Below are positions 17,275 to 24,661 of a DNA stretch of 64,000 nt, one piece after another. Origin of the DNA: Pseudobacter ginsenosidimutans (GTDB lineage: Bacteria; Bacteroidota; Bacteroidia; Chitinophagales; Chitinophagaceae); assembly GCF_007970185.1 (NCBI RefSeq), contig NZ_CP042431.1:806001-870000 (forward strand), in the 5' to 3' direction. Every line of letters starts with the position of its first letter. The first letter of the stretch is position 1. The notes beneath the pieces were generated by a model. The model was given only the letters and a program-made list of their open reading frames with translations. It searched no databases and had not been told where the DNA came from. The position numbers were made by a program, and so were the translations under genes.

Positions 17275-17325
17275 TATTTCTCTATATATTTTTTATTTAC
17301 TGTTGAAAAACAGCAATGCATTTTT

Positions 17326-18927
17326 ATGAAAAAACAACCTCAGGGATTCAAGAAATTCATCCAGACGGAAGAAAAAGGATCCATCAAAAAAGAGCGCATC
17401 CGCCAGGAAAAGAAAGCCATGCGCAAAGAGACCCAGGAATATTTTGCTAAAAAGAAAGAAGAGGCAAAACAGTCAAGAGCTACTGGAAATACAACCAGTA
17501 AAGCCAAATGGGGATCACGCGGCAATGAAGGCGCTGACAGGATCGAGAAAAAGAAATTCTCCAAATCAGAAGATAGCAAAGAACGCGGTGGCCGCACATT
17601 CAAAAAGAATGATACCGGCAATAGTTCCTATAAAGGAGCTTCCAAAGGAAAGCGTTCTTTCAAAAGCAATGATCGTGAAGACCGTAATCAACAAGGTGAT
17701 TCACGTGGCGGTTTCAAAAAGAAAGGCGGCTTTAAAAAGAGCAGCGGCTTAGGTCCACGCGCTTTCAAGAAAGCTGGTGGTTACAAAGCGATGAGCCGCG
17801 ACGCTGCGGGCTTTGAAGAAAAAACAAAGGGCTTCAAAAAAGAAATTCCCGCTGCACCGAAAGATCAGGAGCAGCAGTCGCCCAGATTCAAGAATACACG
17901 CTTCACCGACAGGAACCCTTACCAAAAGAACGAAGAAGGCTCCACAGAAGATACCAAACCTTCCCGTTTCGATAAAACAGAAAAGCCTGCATTCAAAAAA
18001 CGTGAAGGCGGATCCGAAAAAACATCGAAACCCAAATCGAACTTCGCCAGCCGGATCGAAGGCGCAGGCCCGCAAACAGAGAAGTCTGCAAAAAACACTC
18101 CCGGTACCGCCCGCAAGAAGATTGCGGTAGAGAAAACTGAGGAAACTCCTGAAAAACCTGCTATCGTGAATACAGGCACTATGCCGCTCAATAAATTCAT
18201 TGCACATGCAGGCGTTTGCTCCAGAAGGGATGCAGCCGATATCGTGAGATCAGGTAAGGTAGTAGTGAATGGAGAAACCGTTACCGAACCAGGTTTCAAA
18301 GTATCCGGCAAAGACGAGATCAAAGTGAATGGAAAGAAAATAGCCGTGAGAAGGAATCTCGTGTACATCCTGCTCAACAAACCCAAGGATTATATCACTA
18401 CTACAGAAGATCCGCAGGGCCGCAAAACAGTGCTGGATATCATCCGCAATGCCACTACCGAGCGCGTATACCCGATCGGAAGGCTGGACCGCAATACAAC
18501 CGGCGTTCTTCTCCTTACCAATGATGGAGAACTGGCGCAGAAATTATCACATCCCAGTTACGAGATCAAAAAGATCTATGAAGTAACACTCGATAAACCA
18601 CTCACCAAAAAAGACTTCGACAGTATCATAGGTGGCGTGAACCTCGAAGATGGCTTCATTCAGCCCGACGCACTCGCGTATGCTGACAGCAAAGACAAAG
18701 CAGTGATCGGTATCGAGATCCACAGCGGCCGCAACCGCATCGTCCGCCGCATCTTTGAACATATGGGCTACGATGTGCGTAACCTGGACCGCGTAATGTA
18801 CGCCAATCTCACCAAGAAGAATGTTGACCGCGGCAAATGGAGACTCCTCACCGAGAAGGAAGTCCGACTGCTCAAATACCTCAACGCTTCCTACACCAAC
18901 AAAAACAAACCTGCGCGCCGTGGCTAA
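17326..18927 (+). CDS. RluB/RsuA-family rRNA pseudouridine synthase with long basic N-terminal extension
   Basis: The C-terminal roughly 245 residues form an S4 RNA-binding domain (MPLNKFIAHAGVCSRRDAAD, from about residue 286) and the RsuA/RluB catalytic domain. The catalytic motif GRLDRNTTGVLLLTNDG is near residue 385. Such enzymes make pseudouridine in 16S or 23S rRNA. The first 285 residues are low-complexity, rich in Lys, Arg, Gly, Ser and Phe (recurrent GGFKKKGGFKK-like patterns), and probably disordered and RNA-binding. Extensions like this occur in Bacteroidota RluB proteins, but I cannot judge whether this length is unusual. The stop overlaps the next gene's GTG start by 8 nt. Confidence 0.88.
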   Translation: MKKQPQGFKKFIQTEEKGSIKKERIRQEKKAMRKETQEYFAKKKEEAKQSRATGNTTSKAKWGSRGNEGADRIEKKKFSKSEDSKERGGRTFKKNDTGNSSYKGASKGKRSFKSNDREDRNQQGDSRGGFKKKGGFKKSSGLGPRAFKKAGGYKAMSRDAAGFEEKTKGFKKEIPAAPKDQEQQSPRFKNTRFTDRNPYQKNEEGSTEDTKPSRFDKTEKPAFKKREGGSEKTSKPKSNFASRIEGAGPQTEKSAKNTPGTARKKIAVEKTEETPEKPAIVNTGTMPLNKFIAHAGVCSRRDAADIVRSGKVVVNGETVTEPGFKVSGKDEIKVNGKKIAVRRNLVYILLNKPKDYITTTEDPQGRKTVLDIIRNATTERVYPIGRLDRNTTGVLLLTNDGELAQKLSHPSYEIKKIYEVTLDKPLTKKDFDSIIGGVNLEDGFIQPDALAYADSKDKAVIGIEIHSGRNRIVRRIFEHMGYDVRNLDRVMYANLTKKNVDRGKWRLLTEKEVRLLKYLNASYTNKNKPARRG

Positions 18928-19642
18928 GATCTCACTGGACATTATCGAAGAGAACGATCATTTTGTAGCTGTCAATAAACCATCAGGAATGCTCAGCATC
19001 CCTGACCGGGAAGGAAAAGAGACGAGTCTCAAACAATTACTCCGCGAGAAATACGGAAATATCTTTGTTGTGCATCGTCTGGACAGGGATACCAGCGGCG
19101 TGATCATTTTCGCCAAGAACGAAGAAGCCCATCAATTCCTCTCCATCGCATTCGAAGACAGAACGGTGGAGAAATTCTATGAGGGCATCGTAACCGGTAC
19201 ATTGCCTTCAACCGAAGGCACCATCGATCAGCCGATCGCGGAAAACACCACCAAAAGAGGTGAAATGCTTATCCACAGAAGAGGCAAGCCATCTATCACC
19301 GATTATAAAGTAGAAGAGAATTTCGGAAAATTCTCGCTGGTGAGATTTCAGATCCATACCGGTCGTACACACCAGATCCGTGTGCATATGCAGTTCCTGG
19401 GTCATCCGCTGATTTGTGATGAAACTTATGGCGATGGAAAACCCGTGCTGATTTCCAGCATCAAAAAAGATTACAAGCTCTCCAAAAGCGAAGAAGAGGA
19501 ACGTCCGATCCTAAACAGGGTAGCGTTACATGCAGCAGAACTACGGTTTACATCTCCTAACGGTACGAAGTATGTGCTGAAGGCAGAGATGCCGAAGGAT
19601 ATGCGGGCGCTGTTGCAGCAGTTAAGGAAGCGGGTGAAGTAA
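18920..19642 (+). CDS. RluA-family pseudouridine synthase
   Basis: This is a 240-residue RNA pseudouridine synthase of the RluA/RluC/RluD family. It shows the catalytic motif VHRLDRDTSGVIIFAK near residue 46-60 and the RTHQIRVHMQFLGHPLICDETYG motif near residue 152. It lacks an S4 domain. I selected the GTG at 18920 because it gives a compact start (MAKISLDIIEENDHFVAVNKPSG) and an 8-nt overlap with the preceding synthase, typical of coupled translation; longer upstream frames lie inside that gene. The exact target uridine cannot be told. Confidence 0.87.
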   Translation: MAKISLDIIEENDHFVAVNKPSGMLSIPDREGKETSLKQLLREKYGNIFVVHRLDRDTSGVIIFAKNEEAHQFLSIAFEDRTVEKFYEGIVTGTLPSTEGTIDQPIAENTTKRGEMLIHRRGKPSITDYKVEENFGKFSLVRFQIHTGRTHQIRVHMQFLGHPLICDETYGDGKPVLISSIKKDYKLSKSEEEERPILNRVALHAAELRFTSPNGTKYVLKAEMPKDMRALLQQLRKRVK

Positions 19643-19666
19643 AGAATCCAAATCGATTTATGTAAT

Positions 19667-19707
19667 AAAATGTATGCAGCAGCATCCTGCAATACATTTT
19701 GTTTTTT
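19667..19707 (+). terminator. Intrinsic terminator after the pseudouridine synthase pair
   Basis: Arms 19667-19679 and 19687-19700 pair over 13 bp with one bulged base and a 7-base loop. A T-rich run (19702-19707) follows on the plus strand. It starts 24 nt downstream of the RluA-family stop. I see nothing else recognisable in the 229-nt gap before the convergent amidohydrolase gene. Confidence 0.75.
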
Positions 19708-19871
19708 ACGGCATCAAGCATGGAAGAAACGGAGGTGATGATTGCACCAATTCTGCATGGCATTGTCCACTTTTGCATTTTCCCGTCAGCAACCAATTCC
19801 TGTATATGACATCATTCAATACCAGGAAGTCAGCTCACCTCGTAATACAGGTAGCTGTTTTCAAACATTGA

Positions 19872-21146
19872 TCATTTCTTATACACCACGCCATCCTTCA
19901 TCACAAAATTCACTTTCCCCATCACTTTCGCATCGCGTTCCGGATCGCCATCCACCGCAATGATATCGGCCAGTTTCCCTTTCTCTATACTGCCTAGCTG
20001 ATCACTTACACCCAGCAGATCAGCGGCACTCACAGTGGCCGACTGAATGGCTTTGATCACCGGCATGCCGGCTTCATTCATATACACAAACTCCATCCAG
20101 TTCTTGCCATGCGCGTACACACCGGCATCGGTACCGAATGCGATCTTCACTCCTTCCCTGTATGCTTTGGCAAACATGTTCTGCATTTTTGGTCCGATGG
20201 CCAGCGCCTTGGGTGTTACCAGCTCAGGATAATAGCCTGTCTTCTTTGCAGAGTCAGCAACAGATTTTCCTGCAATGATGGTTGCTACCAGGTAAGTTCC
20301 ATGCTGCTTCATCAGCGCAATCACTTCATCATCCATATAAGTTCCGTGTTCGATACTGTTCACACCACCACGCACTGCACGCTTCATGGCTTCAGCGCCA
20401 TGACAATGAGCTGCCACTTTAAAACCGTAATCTTTCGCCGTTTCAACAATCGCTTTTATTTCATCTTCTGTAAACTGTGGGTTCTCGCCGCTCTTCGCAA
20501 CGCTGAGCACACCGCCCGATGCAGTGATCTTGATCAGGTCTGAGCCATCCTTGTATCGTTGACGAACCGCTTTGCGGCATTCATCCGGCCCATTGGCAAC
20601 GCCTGCTGAAGGCCCCGGATCACCTTGCAGGTCTTTGCGATAGCCATTCGTGGGATCAGCATGGCCGCCTGTAGTTGCAATAGATTTCCCTGCCGTAAAC
20701 ACACGCGGTCCTACGATCAAGTTCTTATTGATGGCATTGCGCAAAGCGATGTTCACACCGCTGCCGCCGAGATCGCGCACAGATGTAAAGCCAGCCATCA
20801 AAGTACGATTGCTGAATACTACAGATTGAAATGCATAATCGGCGGGATTCAATGTAAAAGCTTCCAGGTAACGGTTCGGATTGGTTTCATGCTCCATATG
20901 CACATGACAATCGATCAATCCCGGCATCACCGTGGATCGTTTCAGATCGATCACAATATCAGAGCTGGTTCCGGCAACATAACCCTTTTGTATATCCGAT
21001 ATCTTATTTCCTTCGACGAGGATGGTTTGCTCAGTAAGCACTGAACCATTCTTTACATCTATCAGCCTGCCACAATGCAGGAGCGTTCGTTGCGCAGACA
21101 ATAATGCAGGAATGGAAAACAGGAAAACGAAAAACAGCTTTCTCAT
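19872..21146 (-). CDS. Secreted metal-dependent amidohydrolase
   Basis: This is a 424-residue amidohydrolase-superfamily enzyme with a signal peptide (MRKLFFVFLFSIPALLSAQ), so it acts in the periplasm or outside. Metal-binding residues are visible: DCHVHME (HxH) near residue 78, a likely bridging Lys in SDLIKITASGG near residue 205, His in AAHCHGAEA near 246 and HG in SIEHGTYMDD near 267, and Asp in AFGTDAGVYAHG near 343. The pattern resembles imidazolonepropionase-like or Xaa-Pro dipeptidase-type hydrolases. The natural substrate cannot be inferred. It is convergent with the pseudouridine synthase genes. Confidence 0.85.
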   Translation of the reverse strand: MRKLFFVFLFSIPALLSAQRTLLHCGRLIDVKNGSVLTEQTILVEGNKISDIQKGYVAGTSSDIVIDLKRSTVMPGLIDCHVHMEHETNPNRYLEAFTLNPADYAFQSVVFSNRTLMAGFTSVRDLGGSGVNIALRNAINKNLIVGPRVFTAGKSIATTGGHADPTNGYRKDLQGDPGPSAGVANGPDECRKAVRQRYKDGSDLIKITASGGVLSVAKSGENPQFTEDEIKAIVETAKDYGFKVAAHCHGAEAMKRAVRGGVNSIEHGTYMDDEVIALMKQHGTYLVATIIAGKSVADSAKKTGYYPELVTPKALAIGPKMQNMFAKAYREGVKIAFGTDAGVYAHGKNWMEFVYMNEAGMPVIKAIQSATVSAADLLGVSDQLGSIEKGKLADIIAVDGDPERDAKVMGKVNFVMKDGVVYKK

Positions 21147-21210
21147 GTAGCAGTAGATTGGTTTGTTCCCTTAAGATACTAATTGCCGGGAAGAATCCTA
21201 TCCCTTCAAA

Positions 21211-21240
21211 CAAAAATCCCCTGCAGTAAATGCAAGGGAT
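21211..21240 (-). terminator. Intrinsic terminator of the peroxiredoxin gene
   Basis: A 10-base inverted repeat with one mismatch (21216-21225 and 21231-21240, 5-base loop) is followed on the minus strand by a T-run (complement of 21212-21216). It lies 56 nt beyond the peroxiredoxin stop. Confidence 0.65.
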
Positions 21241-21295
21241 CCTGAATATTAAAAGCTACGGAACTACAGCCTGATTGCTGTTACAGGTATAACAA

Positions 21296-21931
21296 TTACA
21301 GATTAGGCTGCGGTGTGTAGCGCAGATATGGTTTTACCACATCAACTCCTTTGGGGAATTTCTTGATAGCATCTTCAGTGGATACTGCAGGTACTACAAT
21401 CACATTCTCTCCATGTTTCCAGTCGGCAGGCGTTGCTACGCTGTAATTGGCAGTCAGTTGAAGCGAGTCAACCACGCGCAGTACTTCGTAGAAGTTCCTT
21501 CCGGTAGAAGCAGGGTAAGTGATCATCAGTTTAACTTTCTTGTCCGGTCCGATCACAAACAGGGAACGAACAGTGAAGGTCTCTGATGCATTGGGGTGGA
21601 TCATATCGTACAGTCCTGCTACTTCGCGGCTTTCATCAGCGATGATGGGAAAGCCCACGTTACAGTTCTGAGTTTCGTTGATATCGTTAACCCAGCCAAA
21701 GTGCTTTTCCAGTGGATCAACACTCACGGCCAGTACTTTTACATTGCGTTTTGCAAATTCCTCCTGCAGCAGAGCAGTCTTTCCCAGTTCGGTTGTACAC
21801 ACGGGCGTATAGTCGGCGGGGTGAGAAAAGAGGATGCCCCAGCCATTGCCGAGGTATTCATAGAAATCCAGGTCACCGGCAGTAGTCTTTGCCCTGAAGT
21901 TGGGAGCTATGTCTCCTAATCTTAAACTCAT
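21296..21931 (-). CDS. Peroxiredoxin of the 1-Cys Prx6 type
   Basis: This 211-residue thiol peroxidase reduces hydrogen peroxide and organic hydroperoxides. The peroxidatic motif DYTPVCTTELG (Cys near residue 45) follows FSHPADYTPVC, and the C-terminal domain (DWKHGENVIVVPAVS) is typical of Prx6. The other visible Cys (ETQNCNVGFP) is not in the position of a 2-Cys resolving cysteine, so I assign the 1-Cys group. No lipid phospholipase motif is obvious. It appears monocistronic with its own terminator. Confidence 0.92.
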   Translation of the reverse strand: MSLRLGDIAPNFRAKTTAGDLDFYEYLGNGWGILFSHPADYTPVCTTELGKTALLQEEFAKRNVKVLAVSVDPLEKHFGWVNDINETQNCNVGFPIIADESREVAGLYDMIHPNASETFTVRSLFVIGPDKKVKLMITYPASTGRNFYEVLRVVDSLQLTANYSVATPADWKHGENVIVVPAVSTEDAIKKFPKGVDVVKPYLRYTPQPNL

Positions 21932-22057
21932 AATTCAAACATTTATGGTTATTAAAATGTGTTAGCAGAAGGGTAACGAAGATACTAATATCCTACCGAA
22001 AAAGTAGACTAATTTGTTAATTCTCAAATTTGCTGTCAAAAGGTAAGGAATATTACA

Positions 22058-23257
22058 TTATTCCGAGCGGCCTGGGAGATGTGGATCGGGGCGCTGGGGC
22101 TTATTTCCATTGGTTCCTGTGGCTTTGGAAATAGCGTTCTTCCCAAAGCGGTTCTTTACGTCATCGATGGCTTTGTACAGCTCGGTCTTTCTCTCCACAT
22201 TACTGAAAAGATTGGTCTGGACTGCTTCTCCGGTGAGTTCGCTGAGGCGAACACCCAGGAGTCGCACAGGAGTGCCTTTACGCCAGAGTTTGTGGAAGAG
22301 GTCGCGGGCCTGCGGGAGCAGCTCATCGTCGTAAAAAGTGTAATCGATACTGGTCTGGCGTGAAGTGGTCTCAAAGTCGGGGTAACGGATCTTCACGGTA
22401 ATGCAGCCAGCCATCTTATTGTCCTGCCGCAGTTCGTAAGCCACTTTTTCTGTCATGTGCACCAGCTCAGCTTCCAGCCTGCTGACGTCCGTGATATTCT
22501 CCTCAAAAGTATTTTCCGTGGAAATGCTCTTGGCTTCGTGATAAGGCGTTACCTCGCCATTATGAACGCCCTGGCTCTTCCACCAGAGATCTCCTCCATA
22601 TTTGCCGAAACGCTTTTCCAGGAGTTCTATGGGCGTTTCACTGAGGTCTTTGATAGTGGTAATGCCGATAGCCTGCAGGGACTGCCAGGTCTGCTTTCCC
22701 ACGCCATGGATCTTATTCACGGCAAGTGGCGCCAGGAAATCTTTTTCCCGGCCGAATGGGATAAAAAGATAACCATTCGGTTTAGCGGCATCTGTGGCGA
22801 TTTTAGCGATCATTTTATTGGCGCCCAGTCCGAAAGAGATGGGAAGACCTGTGGTATCGATGATCTCCTGGCGCAGATCGATGGTCCACTGGTAAGGCTG
22901 GAAGTATTTATCCATTCCGGTGAGATCGAGATAGAACTCATCGATACTGGCTTTCTCGAAAAGCGGCGCTTTTTCAGCAATGATATTGGTAACGATGCGG
23001 GAGTATTTGCTGTATTCGCCCCGGTGGCCTTTTACAACAATGGCCTGTGGACAAAGCCGCATGGCCGTTTTCATGGGCATGGCCGAATGGATGCCGAATT
23101 TACGTGCCTCGTAGGAACAGGCAGCCACCACTCCCCGCTCGCGGCCCCCCACAAGGATAGGCTTGCCTTTAAGCGTGGGATCCAGTAAGCACTCCACCGA
23201 TACGAAGAACGCATCCAGGTCAAAGTGCGCAATGATCCTTTGTGGTGATTTTCCCAT
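22058..23257 (-). CDS. dinB: DNA polymerase IV
   Basis: This Y-family translesion DNA polymerase has 399 residues. It shows the first catalytic motif AHFDLDAFFVSVE near residue 11, the YSKYSRIV element near residue 82, the second catalytic motif KASIDEFYLDLTG near residue 102, and a helix-hairpin-helix region (KIHGVGKQTWQSLQAIGI near 180). The little-finger domain follows (residues 240-350). The C-terminus is a short polar tail without a clear clamp-binding motif. It is divergent from the Crp/Fnr gene with only 27 nt between starts. Confidence 0.94.
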   Translation of the reverse strand: MGKSPQRIIAHFDLDAFFVSVECLLDPTLKGKPILVGGRERGVVAACSYEARKFGIHSAMPMKTAMRLCPQAIVVKGHRGEYSKYSRIVTNIIAEKAPLFEKASIDEFYLDLTGMDKYFQPYQWTIDLRQEIIDTTGLPISFGLGANKMIAKIATDAAKPNGYLFIPFGREKDFLAPLAVNKIHGVGKQTWQSLQAIGITTIKDLSETPIELLEKRFGKYGGDLWWKSQGVHNGEVTPYHEAKSISTENTFEENITDVSRLEAELVHMTEKVAYELRQDNKMAGCITVKIRYPDFETTSRQTSIDYTFYDDELLPQARDLFHKLWRKGTPVRLLGVRLSELTGEAVQTNLFSNVERKTELYKAIDDVKNRFGKNAISKATGTNGNKPQRPDPHLPGRSE

Positions 23258-23284
23258 TTCAACTGCAAGTTACGCAATAGTGAA

Positions 23285-23890
23285 ATGTTTATTTTTGTTG
23301 AATTGGAAAACAGTATCGATATACTCAAACAGCATGTTTTTGCCATGCAGGCCCTGCCGGATCATGTATGGGAACCATTCTCCCGGATATGGCAAACCGT
23401 TGAATTCAAACGCAAAACAGTACTCACTGTTGCCGGCGAAACGGAACGTCACCTCTACTTTGTACTGGACGGCGTGCAGCGAGCTTTCCATATGGACGAT
23501 CATCATCCGGATGCCACCATCGTTTTCACCTATCCCTATTCCTTTGCAGGAGTGGCCGATAGCTTCCTAACGCAAATGTCCAGTCGATTTTTCTTTGAAA
23601 CGCTTACCAGCAGTAAAATGCTGCGGACCTCGCATCAGCAGGTAAGACAGTTAGCCGATAAACATCCCGAGCTGATGGCATGGGTGCTGAAAGCCACCGC
23701 CTTTGCGCTCTCCGGCGTACTCGAACGCCAGGTTGAATTACTGAAGTTCAGCGCCGAAGAAAAATTCAGGATATTATTGAAACGCAGCCCTCATGTATTG
23801 CAAATTATCCCGCACAAATACCTCGCCTCCTATCTCGGTATTGACGCCAGTACTTTCAGCAAACTGCTTAGCACTGTTCGCATCGAATAA
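23285..23890 (+). CDS. Crp/Fnr-family cyclic-nucleotide-binding-like regulator
   Basis: The product is a 201-residue protein with a cNMP-binding beta-roll (about residues 30-125, FVLDGVQRAFHMDDHHP) and a C-terminal helix-turn-helix (about 175-198, LASYLGIDASTFSKLLSTVR). Such proteins are common one-component regulators in Bacteroidota; ligand and targets are unknown. The start is uncertain. The ATG at 23285 gives MFIFVELENSIDI, but a consensus -7 box (TATTTTTG, 23290-23297) sits inside these codons, so the in-frame TTG at 23303 is an alternative. It shares a 27-nt gap with the divergent polymerase IV gene. Confidence 0.83.
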   Translation: MFIFVELENSIDILKQHVFAMQALPDHVWEPFSRIWQTVEFKRKTVLTVAGETERHLYFVLDGVQRAFHMDDHHPDATIVFTYPYSFAGVADSFLTQMSSRFFFETLTSSKMLRTSHQQVRQLADKHPELMAWVLKATAFALSGVLERQVELLKFSAEEKFRILLKRSPHVLQIIPHKYLASYLGIDASTFSKLLSTVRIE

Positions 23891-23909
23891 TTACTCAGAG
23901 TGCCGACAG

Positions 23910-23990
23910 TCGCTCGCCTCCGGCGAGTGACTTATATTTCTTCGCCTCCGGCGAAGCTTCTTCCAAAATCTTGGTCTGCGCCAAGATTTT
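23910..23990. repeat. Cluster of three short palindromes
   Basis: Three hairpins stand in a row after the Crp/Fnr gene: 23910-23930 (9-bp arms, one G-T pair, loop tcc), 23940-23956 (7-bp arms, loop tcc, same CGCC-tcc-GGCG core) and 23965-23990 (perfect 10-bp arms, 6-base loop). The first two share their centre, which suggests a small extragenic palindromic repeat. The third overlaps the expected -33 region of the next gene and could be a terminator or an operator. Confidence 0.6.
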
Positions 23991-24006
23991 CCAATCCGCC
24001 CCTATC

Positions 24007-24014
24007 TAGCTTTG
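24007..24014 (+). promoter_or_regulatory. Candidate -7 box for the second DinB-superfamily gene
   Basis: TAGCTTTG matches TAnnTTTG, 17 nt before the ATG at 24032. No TTG is present at the -33 position; that position falls within the 23965-23990 palindrome. Confidence 0.4.
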
Positions 24015-24031
24015 CTGTAAATAAGAGAAAA

Positions 24032-24598
24032 ATGAAAAAACTGAACAGCTCCAACACCCTCGAACTCCTGGAAAACGATACACGTCAGATCATTCTCAGC
24101 CTTCGTCAATTGCAACAGCAGGACCCGGAGGTCCTGCTGCAAGTTCCGGCGCCCGGCAGATGGAGCGTGGTTCAGAATATCGAGCACCTGAATACTTATG
24201 GCAGGTACTATCTTCCGCGGATCAAAAAGGCGATGGCTGAATCATCCGCGGGTTATGAACCTTCCTATAAACCCGGCTTCCTCGGTAATTACTTCGCCAA
24301 CTCCATGTTGCCGGACAAGAACGGAATGATCAAAAACAAAATGAAGGCATTCAAAAACCATATACCTTCTGTTGACCTGGATAGTCATACCGTTCTGAAT
24401 GAGTTCCTGAAACAGGAAGAAGAATTATTGGAGTTATTAGAAAAAGCGAAAAAAGTTCCACTCGGCAGGATACGTATCCCCATCTCCATTGCATCTTTCA
24501 TCAAACTTAAGCTGGGTGATACTTTCAGGTTCTTCATAGCACATCATCAAAGGCATTTTGTGCAGATCAGCAATATTCTTGCATCGTTGAAAAAATAA
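24032..24598 (+). CDS. DinB-superfamily (DinB_2) protein
   Basis: This 188-residue four-helix protein is of the DinB/YfiT superfamily. The ATG at 24032 gives MKKLNSSNTLELLENDTRQI; sequence upstream is palindromic and non-coding. WSVVQNIEHLNTYGRYYLPRI (near residues 48-68) supplies the first histidine, and FFIAHHQRHFVQISNIL (near 168-184) the C-terminal pair, so the usual three-His metal site looks present. The central region has a long basic loop. It is unrelated in detail to the DinB_2 protein near hisS. The substrate is unknown. Confidence 0.8.
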   Translation: MKKLNSSNTLELLENDTRQIILSLRQLQQQDPEVLLQVPAPGRWSVVQNIEHLNTYGRYYLPRIKKAMAESSAGYEPSYKPGFLGNYFANSMLPDKNGMIKNKMKAFKNHIPSVDLDSHTVLNEFLKQEEELLELLEKAKKVPLGRIRIPISIASFIKLKLGDTFRFFIAHHQRHFVQISNILASLKK

Positions 24599-24661
24599 AC
24601 GGAGCTTGAATTCCCGGATAGAAGTCCCCCGCGTCCCCGGCGAGCGACTGCTGCCTGAGAG

